Below the pieces are notes generated by a model, which worked only from the letters and a program-made list of their open reading frames with translations, had not been told where the DNA came from and searched no databases. DNA of 7,686 nucleotides from Methanobacteriota archaeon (lineage in GTDB: Archaea; Halobacteriota; Methanosarcinia; Methanosarcinales; Methanoperedenaceae): contig JAHIHJ010000407.1 in the NCBI GenBank assembly GCA_018899795.1, positions 1 to 7,686 of the forward strand, written 5' to 3'. A program made the position numbers and the translations under genes. Position 1 is the first letter of the stretch, and the number at the start of each line of letters is the position of its first letter. Positions 1-6,058 of the stretch are shown here, one piece after another.

Positions 1-938
1 ACCCCGCACTTGGATTGTATGGTATTGCAATAGCAGCAGCAGCCATGCTCTCTGTCACGGGAATTATCATCGCGATCGATGCTTATGGTCCAATAACAGA
101 TAATGCAGGCGGCATCGCTGAAATGGCAGAACTGCCAAAGGAAGTCAGGGATATAACAGACCCGCTCGATGCTGTGGGAAATACCACAAAGGCGGTCACG
201 AAAGGATATGCGATAGGATCAGCAGCACTTGGCGCTCTTGCGCTTTATGCGGCTTACAGCAGTGAGGTAAACAAACTGCTTGAAAAATCTCCTGAACTGA
301 TAGGCAATTTGCCTGTAGTTATGGTTGGAGGTAAACCAGAACTGATGCTTAACCTTTCTGACCCGATGGTGCTCGTTGGTCTGCTCATCGGAGGCATGAT
401 ACCATTCCTTTTCACGAGCTTCCTGATGGGAGCCGTGGGGCGTGCTGCAACTACCATTGTTACAGAAATAAGGCGGCAGTTCAGGGAAATAAAAGGCATC
501 ATGGAAGGAACAGGAAAACCGGATTACGGGCGCTGTGTAGATATAGTCACAATTGCAGCACAGAAGGAAATGATCATCCCTGGAGTTCTTGCAGTGCTTT
601 CACCTCTGATTGTTGGCTTTATCTTCGGTCCTGTTGCGCTGGGTGGATTGCTCATCGGCGTAATAATCTCAGGGCTCATGCTTGCGATCATGATGACAAC
701 TGGCGGCGCAGCATGGGATAATGCCAAGAAATATATCGAGTCAGGGAACCTTGGCGGTAAGAGACTGCCAGATGGAAGCAAGAACCCGACACATGCGGCA
801 GCTGTGGTGGGCGATACTGTTGGCGACCCGACAAAGGATACGGCAGGACCTGCTATCAATCCACTGATAAAAGTGATGAACATCGTAGCGATACTGTTCG
901 CAGGGCTGATACTGAAATATTATCTTCTTAAACCCTGA
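1..938 (+). CDS. hppA: Membrane-bound proton-translocating pyrophosphatase, C-terminal part (5' end outside window)
   Basis: This integral membrane pump couples hydrolysis of pyrophosphate to phosphate with ion export across the cytoplasmic membrane. The reading frame is open to the window edge, so about 311 C-terminal residues of a protein usually near 670-700 are present. Visible family motifs are the acidic substrate/Mg site [16 protein letters not shown] (nt about 78-131), [10 protein letters not shown] (nt 177-206), [16 protein letters not shown] (nt about 702-749) and the last acidic motif [15 protein letters not shown] (nt 810-854). Several hydrophobic helices lie between them, and a final helix precedes the stop. 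Lys at nt 189-191 and Thr at nt 198-200 occupy the two positions that are usually Ala in K+-dependent enzymes. This is the signature of the K+-independent class, whose characterised members pump H+. The N-terminal half, with the ion-gate residues, cannot be checked here. Transcription probably ends at the hairpin just downstream. Confidence 0.96.
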   Translation, partial: PALGLYGIAIAAAAMLSVTGIIIAIDAYGPITDNAGGIAEMAELPKEVRDITDPLDAVGNTTKAVTKGYAIGSAALGALALYAAYSSEVNKLLEKSPELIGNLPVVMVGGKPELMLNLSDPMVLVGLLIGGMIPFLFTSFLMGAVGRAATTIVTEIRRQFREIKGIMEGTGKPDYGRCVDIVTIAAQKEMIIPGVLAVLSPLIVGFIFGPVALGGLLIGVIISGLMLAIMMTTGGAAWDNAKKYIESGNLGGKRLPDGSKNPTHAAAVVGDTVGDPTKDTAGPAINPLIKVMNIVAILFAGLILKYYLLKP

Positions 939-953
939 ATATAGAATAAATTG

Positions 954-992
954 AGTGCGTGCGATCGCACGTACTTATTTTCTTTTTTTTTT
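954..992 (+). terminator. Hairpin plus oligo-T terminator after hppA
   Basis: The stem contains the perfect palindrome CGTGCGATCGCACG (958-971). A G-U pair and three more pairs (954-957 with 972-975) extend it to nine pairs closed by a GATC tetraloop. A T-rich tract follows directly, ending in ten consecutive T (983-992). It begins 15 nt after the hppA stop. The oligo-T tract alone would be a good archaeal terminator. Confidence 0.8.
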
Positions 993-1017
993 GCAGTTGC
1001 ATTAGAGTTGTCGATAC

Positions 1018-1030
1018 AAAGATTTTTAAT
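1018..1030 (+). promoter_or_regulatory. Probable BRE/TATA promoter of ade (near-leaderless)
   Basis: A purine-rich CAAAG is followed by ATTTTTAAT, which resembles an archaeal BRE plus TATA box. Its centre lies about 27 nt upstream of the ade ATG, so the expected transcription start falls at or within a few bases of that codon. No Shine-Dalgarno sequence precedes the ATG, which fits a leaderless transcript. This is inferred from spacing only. Confidence 0.55.
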
Positions 1031-1052
1031 TCATGGCGAATAACCTTGTATT

Positions 1053-2801
1053 ATGTTATTGAGGGAGAAGATAGCGGCAGGGAAAGGAGAAATAAAAGCT
1101 GATCTGGTATTGAAAAATTGCAGGATCGTTAATGTGAACACTAAAGAGGTCACAGAAGGCGATATAGCCATTCACTCTGGGTTCATAGCAGGCATGGGAG
1201 GTGTGGATGAACTAATCGGCTCCAAAACACGTATCCGTGATGTAAATAACGCGCATGTATGTCCGGGGCTTATCGACGGTCATGTGCACTTCGAATCGAG
1301 CATGGTTACACTCACTCATTTCGCAAAGCAATCCATGATCCACGGGACAACTGGCATCGTGATAGACCCACATGAGATAGCCAACGCCCTTGGAGTAAAA
1401 GGCATAAGGCTGGTCATTCGCGAAGCAAAAGGGCTTCCTGTGGACGTTTTTGTTACCGTGTCTTCCTGCGTGCCATCAAGTCCTTTAGAGACATCGGGCG
1501 CGAGGCTTGGCATCAAGGATATAAAAGAATTCCTTGATACTAAATTCGTGGTTGGTCTTGGAGAAGTGATGGACTGCCCTGCTGTCCTGCGAGGCGATGC
1601 GGGGAAGCTTGAGATGATATCTGCTGCCCTTGAAAGAAAGCTTGTAGTGGATGGTCATTGCCCTGGCATGCGCGGTAAGGAGTTGTTCGGGTACATGAGT
1701 GCCGGGATTTCCACTGACCACGAATCTGTAACATACGACGAGATGCTTGAAAAAGCGCGTCTCGGCATGAAAATAATGCTGCGGGAAGGCTCTGCCGCAA
1801 AGTGTTTTGAGGATTTCATTCCTGGACTGCTGCGTGAGGGCATATCGTTTGAGAACTTTTTCTTCGCTACTGATGACATGAATGCTGCCGACCTCCTGAC
1901 GGGGCACATTGATACGCTTGTGAGAAAATCGATCAGCCTTGGAGTTGAACCTGTTGAGGCTATCTCAATGGCTACCATCAATACGGCGCGCCATTACAGG
2001 ATAGACCAGCTCGTGGGCTCGATAAGCATTGGAAGAAGGGCGAACCTGGTAATTCTGGACGACCTTGAGGATTTCAGGATAAAGAGTGTGATAATACGCG
2101 GAGAGGTTAACCCGCAGATAACAGGGATCGCATATCCAAAATATGTCTTCAAAACCGTGAAGTATAAAAGAATAAGTCCGGATGACCTGAAGCTAAAATC
2201 TGAGAAAAAAATGGTTAAGGCTCATGTCATAGAAATAGTCCCCGGGAAGCTTATCACCAAGAGAAGCATCGAGGAATTGAACACAGATGGACAAACCGTT
2301 CTTCCAGACATAGACCACGACATCCTTTCCATAGCGGTCATTGAGCGTCACGGCAAGAACGGGAACATCGGCAGGGGTTTTGTTCGCGGCTTTGGCTTGA
2401 AAGAGGGCGCTTTCGGGCAGAGCATAGCGCACGATTCGCATAATGTAATTGTTGCTGGTACGAATTTCGAGGATATGGCGCTGTGCGCGAATAAGATCAA
2501 AGAGATACAGGGCGGGATAGTGCTTTCGAATAATGGGGTAACGAAGGAACTTACTCTCCCCTTTGCCGGTTTACTCAACACGCAGGGCGTATCCGATGTC
2601 AATAGAAAACTAAAAGAGCTGCATGCAGCGATAAAAAAGATGGGGTGCATGCTTGAGGCGCCGTTCATCCAGATGTCGTTCCTTGCGCTGCCTGTTATTC
2701 CTTCGCTGAAGATCACGGATATGGGGCTGGTGGATGTGGAGAGAGGGAGGATAGTTGAGGCAATAATATCAAAAAAATTAAGTTCAGCTATTCTATTGTA
2801 A
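1053..2801 (+). CDS. ade: Adenine deaminase
   Basis: This cytosolic purine-salvage enzyme of the amidohydrolase superfamily converts adenine to hypoxanthine and ammonia. At 582 residues it has normal family length. An N-terminal composite-barrel segment (about 16-70) leads into PGLIDGHVHFESSM with the metal-binding HxH at H77/H79. Then come the DPHEIAN motif (106-112), GLGEVMDCP with E171, DGHCPGM with H202, and STDHES with H223. FATDDMNAAD carries Asp274/275, which matches the family's late metal-ligand/catalytic Asp. ARHYRIDQLVGSISIGRRANLVI (about 313-334) closes the barrel. The C-terminal family domain includes FGQSIAHDSHNVIVAG (454-469) and GGIVLSNNG (487-495). All expected catalytic residues appear to be present. 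The ATG at 1053 fits the usual family N-terminus and a TATA-like box 27 nt upstream. The HerA-like gene follows after 5 nt, so the two are probably co-transcribed. Confidence 0.95.
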   Translation: MLLREKIAAGKGEIKADLVLKNCRIVNVNTKEVTEGDIAIHSGFIAGMGGVDELIGSKTRIRDVNNAHVCPGLIDGHVHFESSMVTLTHFAKQSMIHGTTGIVIDPHEIANALGVKGIRLVIREAKGLPVDVFVTVSSCVPSSPLETSGARLGIKDIKEFLDTKFVVGLGEVMDCPAVLRGDAGKLEMISAALERKLVVDGHCPGMRGKELFGYMSAGISTDHESVTYDEMLEKARLGMKIMLREGSAAKCFEDFIPGLLREGISFENFFFATDDMNAADLLTGHIDTLVRKSISLGVEPVEAISMATINTARHYRIDQLVGSISIGRRANLVILDDLEDFRIKSVIIRGEVNPQITGIAYPKYVFKTVKYKRISPDDLKLKSEKKMVKAHVIEIVPGKLITKRSIEELNTDGQTVLPDIDHDILSIAVIERHGKNGNIGRGFVRGFGLKEGAFGQSIAHDSHNVIVAGTNFEDMALCANKIKEIQGGIVLSNNGVTKELTLPFAGLLNTQGVSDVNRKLKELHAAIKKMGCMLEAPFIQMSFLALPVIPSLKITDMGLVDVERGRIVEAIISKKLSSAILL

Positions 2802-2806
2802 CCTTA

Positions 2807-4096
2807 ATGGAAAACATTACAGCACAGGATTTGAAAAGATCCGGCATCACACTTAAACAATACGTGCTCGGAAGAAGGGATACTGACTCAAGGACAGGCA
2901 CCCTCAACATCGGGAGGTACCTGGCGCTGGATAAGTCCCTTGGGGCTGATGTCTTCATAGATGCTCTCAGACCGCATGTCGTTCTTATCTGCGGCAAGCG
3001 CGGTTATGGCAAATCCTATTCGATGGGCACAATTATCGAGGAACTTGCTTCGCTTTCTCCTGAGATAAAAACGAATATCGCTGCTCTTGTTATTGATACC
3101 ATGGGCGTGTTCTGGACTATGCGCCATGAAAACAGGAAAGAAGCCGCGCTTCTGGAAAGATGGGGTATGGCGCCGAAGGGGTTTGATGTCGAAGTGTTCG
3201 TTCCTGCAGGCAGCGTAAAGCAGTATGATGACCAGCATATAAGCGTCAAACCTTTTTCCATTTCAGCCTCAGGACTTTCAGGGTATGACTGGTGCTCTTT
3301 GTTCGGCGTTACTCCCGTAAGCGCTTTAGGAGTCATCCTGATCAAGACCATAGACGAACTGAAAGAAAAAAGAGCTAATTTTTCCCTTTCTGACATTCTG
3401 GACGCAGCAGGTAAGAATGAAAATGCTGATACCACGATCATGAACGCGGTGCAGAACTATTTCCGCGCCGCTCGTTCATGGGGCATCTTTGACGAAAAAG
3501 AACTCAGTATTTCAGACATGCTAAAGGGCGGCAATGTGGTCATACTTGACCTGAGTTCGCTGGAAAACCAGAGCGTCAGGGCTATCGCTGTCAAGATGCT
3601 GGGTAAAAGGATATATGAGGAACGCATAAAAGCAAGGCGGATATACGAAAGGATGGAGATGGGAGATATTTCTGGTGAAAAAGGAATACCGATGGTCTGG
3701 ATGTTCATCGACGAAGCGCATATGTTCCTGCCGCGGGAAGGCGAAACTCCAGCGACCGGAGTTCTTGTTAACGAATGGCTGAGGCAGGGACGGCAGCCCG
3801 GTCTTTCTGTGGTCTTTGCGACCCAGAGACCTGCAGCGCTTCACTCGGACGTGATGTCCCAGAGCGATATCATAATATGCCACCGCCTGACAGCGCAGGA
3901 TGATATTATGGCTCTTGAGGCGATACACCCGACATATATGCGCGAGGGGATAAGCGATTACCTGAAAAAGATGGGGATAGAGAAAGGGGCGGCGCTGATA
4001 ATCGATGATACATCCGAGGCTGCACACCTTGTTAAAATGCGCCCAAGGAAATCCTGGCATGGCGGAGAGGAGCCGAGCGCGCTCTGGCACAGGTAA
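2807..4096 (+). CDS. HerA-like (DUF87/FtsK-HerA superfamily) P-loop ATPase, function unknown
   Basis: This 429-residue protein has the HerA/VirB4-type RecA fold. The Walker A motif is GKRGYGKS (63-70). The Walker B motif is WMFIDEAH (298-305, D302/E303). A sensor-like FATQRP follows (338-342, Q340), then ICHRLTAQDD (357-366), where R360 is a candidate arginine finger. Family members form hexameric rings that move DNA, for example HerA with nuclease NurA. Here only about 57 residues precede the P-loop, containing an IGRYLALDKSLGADVFIDALRPH segment (35-57, split around the P-loop entry). A complete HAS-barrel therefore seems absent. No nurA, mre11 or rad50 is in the window. It sits 5 nt behind ade with no visible Shine-Dalgarno site, suggesting one transcript. 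I believe similar KRGYGKSY ATPases occur widely in Euryarchaeota, but I cannot assign a role. Confidence 0.85.
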   Translation: MENITAQDLKRSGITLKQYVLGRRDTDSRTGTLNIGRYLALDKSLGADVFIDALRPHVVLICGKRGYGKSYSMGTIIEELASLSPEIKTNIAALVIDTMGVFWTMRHENRKEAALLERWGMAPKGFDVEVFVPAGSVKQYDDQHISVKPFSISASGLSGYDWCSLFGVTPVSALGVILIKTIDELKEKRANFSLSDILDAAGKNENADTTIMNAVQNYFRAARSWGIFDEKELSISDMLKGGNVVILDLSSLENQSVRAIAVKMLGKRIYEERIKARRIYERMEMGDISGEKGIPMVWMFIDEAHMFLPREGETPATGVLVNEWLRQGRQPGLSVVFATQRPAALHSDVMSQSDIIICHRLTAQDDIMALEAIHPTYMREGISDYLKKMGIEKGAALIIDDTSEAAHLVKMRPRKSWHGGEEPSALWHR

Positions 4097-4138
4097 ACCG
4101 CGGATGAACACGTAGACGCATCGATTACTATTCTGGGA

Positions 4139-4144
4139 TTTTTT
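4139..4144 (+). terminator. Possible oligo-T termination site after the HerA-like gene
   Basis: A run of six T lies 43 nt downstream of the ATPase stop, before the CACAGAG palindrome. Archaeal RNA polymerase can stop at short T-tracts without a hairpin. The evidence is only the tract and its position. Confidence 0.3.
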
Positions 4145-4152
4145 ATGATCTT

Positions 4153-4238
4153 CTGGTTTGAAAAACCACAGAGATCACAGAGGACACAGAGAAATGCGGC
4201 ACGGCTCTGTGCTCTCTGTGTACTCTGTGGTTGACCAG
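4153..4238. repeat. Imperfect palindrome of three CACAGAG heptamers per arm
   Basis: The left arm (4164-4191) holds CACAGAG at 4167-4173, 4176-4182 and 4185-4191, each separated by 2 nt (9-nt period). The right arm (4205-4232) holds three CTCTGTG copies at 4205-4211, 4214-4220 and 4223-4229. The arms pair at 24 of 28 positions, and the only mismatches are the two dinucleotide spacers. The loop is 13 nt. A short outer pair CTGGT (4153-4157) with ACCAG (4234-4238) extends the structure beyond a small internal loop. It fills the gap between two converging genes and has no credible reading frame. I recall very similar CACAGAG arrays dispersed in many archaeal and bacterial genomes, often mis-called as small proteins. 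That recollection was not checked here. Confidence 0.85.
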
Positions 4239-4261
4239 CTTTACAGCGATTCCTTTTCCAG

Positions 4262-4277
4262 AATAAATTAAAAAGTC
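4262..4277 (-). terminator. Oligo-T tract after the methyltransferase gene
   Basis: On the minus strand the stop codon is followed at once by a T-rich stretch, GACTTTTTAATTTATTC, with five consecutive T at 4274-4270. This is a plausible hairpin-independent archaeal terminator for the proC-to-methyltransferase run. Confidence 0.4.
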
Positions 4278-5072
4278 TCACTCTTCTTTCAGGTCAAAGA
4301 CATATCTTTTTACCCGCGGAGCCACGTCGCCGCAATCCCTGTAATATTCGATCTGCCAGCCCATGTCCTCAAGCAGCCTATGGAAATGTGGTATTTCGAA
4401 ATCTTTTTTAAAGGTATAGAAATGTACTGTGCCACCGGGTTTCAACAGGAGGCGGGCAATTTTTAAAAAGTGATCCTGTCCATATGGAGTGGGCATTACT
4501 ATCCTGTCAAAATCTTTCTTAAAAAGAGCGCCCATAGAATTCGCGTCACCAAGCACGATCTCAGCATCAATTTTATTCAGCCTGGCGTTCTTTCTAAACA
4601 GGCTGCACGCTGCCGCATTATTATCAAGTCCTATTATCCTGACATCCTTTTTTTTCCTGATCGGTATCAGGAATGGTCCTACTCCGCAGAACAAAACAAG
4701 GACATCCTCGCCATCATTCACTTTCTGCACTATCCTGTCCCTCTCAAAATACATCTTCCCGGAAAAGTAGGTTTTTGCGATATCCAAATTGAAGGCGCAG
4801 CCGTTCTCTCTGTGCAGCGTGGTCGTCCTGTCCCCCAGCAGTATTTCAAACTCCGCAATGCGCTTCTCACCTGCAAGCTTGTTCTTTTTCAGGAGGACGA
4901 CTTTTACCTTCTTGCTGTGGGATACAAGAGCCTGGGCAATAAGATGTTTTTCATCATAAAGCGATGGCGGAAGATTTATTATAGCGATATCTCCTATGAC
5001 TTCAAAACCCTTTGGCAGAAGCGAGAGTTTTTCTTCCTGCAGTTTATCTTTTAATAGTTCCCGTAGCGACAT
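4278..5072 (-). CDS. Trm5/Met-10+-like class I SAM-dependent tRNA methyltransferase, short form
   Basis: This is probably a tRNA-guanine methyltransferase acting at or near position 37 (m1G37 or wyosine pathway). Its 264 residues open with KGFEVIGDIAIINLP (21-35), matching the start of the family's D2 domain. HRENGCAFNLDIAKTYFS (87-104) and FERDRI (109-114) follow. The Rossmann domain has SAM motif I LFCGVGPF (127-134), GLDNN with D150, GDAN (175-178), and DRIVMPTPYGQ in the motif IV region (189-199). Characterised archaeal Trm5 is about 330 residues with an N-terminal D1 domain that checks the tRNA elbow. D1 is absent here, and a TGA five codons upstream blocks extension. Overall wording resembles Trm5 more than Taw2, although Taw2 has a similar length. 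It is the last gene of the proC-mtxX run, 58 nt after the small gene. The family is firm; the exact position modified is not. Confidence 0.85.
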   Translation of the reverse strand: MSLRELLKDKLQEEKLSLLPKGFEVIGDIAIINLPPSLYDEKHLIAQALVSHSKKVKVVLLKKNKLAGEKRIAEFEILLGDRTTTLHRENGCAFNLDIAKTYFSGKMYFERDRIVQKVNDGEDVLVLFCGVGPFLIPIRKKKDVRIIGLDNNAAACSLFRKNARLNKIDAEIVLGDANSMGALFKKDFDRIVMPTPYGQDHFLKIARLLLKPGGTVHFYTFKKDFEIPHFHRLLEDMGWQIEYYRDCGDVAPRVKRYVFDLKEE

Positions 5073-5117
5073 CTGGACTTCAATTCATCGGCGATCAGTT
5101 AAGGATTTTGACAGTAC

Positions 5118-5177
5118 AAACAGATTTTTTTCAATCCTCTGTGTAGATATATTCATCTATTCTACTTGAATCTGTTT
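5118..5177 (-). repeat. Inverted repeat bracketing the stop of the small gene
   Basis: AAACAGATT (5118-5126) and AATCTGTTT (5169-5177) are perfect 9-nt reverse complements separated by 42 nt. A second pair, TAGAT (5144-5148) and ATCTA (5155-5159), lies inside. In the minus-strand transcript this could fold around the last codons and stop of the 37-codon gene, just ahead of the methyltransferase gene. The arms are A/T-rich and the loop is long, so it may be fortuitous. Confidence 0.35.
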
Positions 5178-5244
5178 TCACTCCCCAGTCGATCGGAGGC
5201 TTCATTGCCGGGTCTTTCTCAAGCGCTGGTAATTTATCTGGCAT
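5131..5244 (-). CDS. Small acidic protein (37 aa) directly behind mtxX, function unknown
   Basis: An ATG one nucleotide after the mtxX TAG opens a 37-codon frame ending in TGA at 5131. The product begins MPDKLPALEK, has PPIDWGVK at 16-23, and ends RIDEYIYTED. It has nine Asp/Glu against five Lys/Arg, five Pro, one Trp, no Cys, and no hydrophobic or signal segment, so a soluble acidic protein is expected. Several things support it: the tight junction that suggests translational coupling, a GGGATAG stretch before the ATG as a weak ribosome site, ordinary archaeal codon choice, and the way it explains most of an otherwise empty 173-nt gap inside an operon-like run. I do not recognise the family. 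The alternative is a chance frame or a 3' leader. Conservation could not be tested. Confidence 0.6.
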   Translation of the reverse strand: MPDKLPALEKDPAMKPPIDWGVKTDSSRIDEYIYTED

Positions 5245-5245
5245 T

Positions 5246-6046
5246 CTATCCCACAAGCGCGCTTGCAAGCATGATAGCCCTTATTGCATCTTCTTTCACG
5301 CGCGATGTGTCCACGAACACTTTATCCATCAGAACCGCAGCGCCGTAACCGTGCCCGCCGCCCAGGAACACAAGCGTCCTGAAGATGAGATTTCCCGATA
5401 TACCGTCAGGCGCGATGATAAAATTAGCCTCTTTTATCGAATCTTCTATCAGGATAGAATAATTCTTTGCATTAACCCCAAGATCTAATAATCTTTTAGT
5501 AACTATTTCAGCCTCATCAAGGGTTCTGTCCACGATCTTATCCCTGCCTTTATCCTCGAACCTCCCGCCCGAAAGTATCCCGACATTAGCCTCTATACCA
5601 AGGCGCTTCAGGTGCTCTACACCACGTTTTACCAGTTCGGTCTTATCTTCAACTGAATTTCCCTCATCTATCCCCACGGGTGCCAGGAAAAAAGGTGTCC
5701 CGTCTGCTGTTTCCATTAAAGCTATCCTGTATAATCTCTTCATTCCCAGCGAACTTTTGAGCGCGGAAAGTGTTTTTGTGGCACTGAGATTTCCTCTTAC
5801 TGCGCCGTCTATATCTCCTTCAACAAGCAATTCAACCAGTTTTTTTGAAGGATCAGATGAATGAATTATCTCAAGTTCAGTACCAGTTGAACGTATCTGT
5901 TCTTCATCGCCTACGAGCACAACTTGTGCGTACTCTTGCGCATCCTCTGCGCTCCTGATTAGTTTTTCTGAAACTTGTCCTATGCCAAGACCGATCCTTG
6001 CATGCCTGCTTTTTGCTTTTCTCTCGATCTTAGAAATTATGTTCAT
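5246..6046 (-). CDS. mtxX: MtxX, methanogenesis marker protein 4 (phosphotransacetylase-like fold)
   Basis: This 266-residue protein matches the methanogen marker 4/MtxX family. The family was named for its gene's link to methyltransferase genes mtxA and mtxH in Methanosarcina. Its sequence relates it to the phosphate acetyl/butyryltransferase and PlsX superfamily, and its reaction is not established. Characteristic stretches are DIDGAVRGNLSATKTL (78-93), LAPVGIDEGNS (121-131), VGILSGGRFEDKGRD (155-169), and the glycine-rich ANFIIAPDGISGNLIF (207-222) followed by LGGGHGYGA (228-236) and DTSR (246-249). It starts 12 nt after the proC stop with no clear Shine-Dalgarno site, and its TAG is 1 nt from the start of the small downstream gene. 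The family is almost confined to methanogens and their methane-oxidising relatives, so this is the best marker of the host lineage in the window. No mtr/mtx methyltransferase genes are adjacent. Confidence 0.9.
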   Translation of the reverse strand: MNIISKIERKAKSRHARIGLGIGQVSEKLIRSAEDAQEYAQVVLVGDEEQIRSTGTELEIIHSSDPSKKLVELLVEGDIDGAVRGNLSATKTLSALKSSLGMKRLYRIALMETADGTPFFLAPVGIDEGNSVEDKTELVKRGVEHLKRLGIEANVGILSGGRFEDKGRDKIVDRTLDEAEIVTKRLLDLGVNAKNYSILIEDSIKEANFIIAPDGISGNLIFRTLVFLGGGHGYGAAVLMDKVFVDTSRVKEDAIRAIMLASALVG

Positions 6047-6058
6047 AATAGGTGCATA

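Noticed and set aside
961..968. GCGATCGC octamer, as in cyanobacterial HIP1 repeats
   Set aside because: It is the centre of the hppA terminator stem and occurs once here; all gene content is archaeal.
4097..4277. CRISPR array or transposon end in the convergent gap
   Set aside because: The repeats are 7-nt units at 9-nt spacing arranged as one palindrome, with no spacers, no terminal repeats with target duplication and no transposase nearby.
3958..4281. Minus-strand frame reading through the CACAGAG palindrome with a CVLCDLCG-like peptide
   Set aside because: The peptide is a translation of the heptamer repeat, a common source of false small proteins, and the frame overlaps the end of the ATPase gene.
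4470..5054. Long plus-strand open frame (194 codons) antisense to the methyltransferase gene
   Set aside because: The opposite strand encodes a recognisable Trm5-family protein with SAM motifs. The antisense translation has no recognisable domain.
5137..5143. Single CTCTGTG heptamer on the other side of the methyltransferase gene, possibly a partner of the 4153-4238 repeat
   Set aside because: It is one isolated 7-mer within the small coding frame, with no 9-nt periodicity or palindrome; chance is sufficient.
5145..5153. TATA-like AATATATCT on the minus strand as a promoter for the methyltransferase
   Set aside because: It encodes Glu-Tyr-Ile-Tyr codons at the end of the 37-codon gene, and the operon-like spacing makes a separate promoter unnecessary. 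It remains possible only if the small gene is not real.
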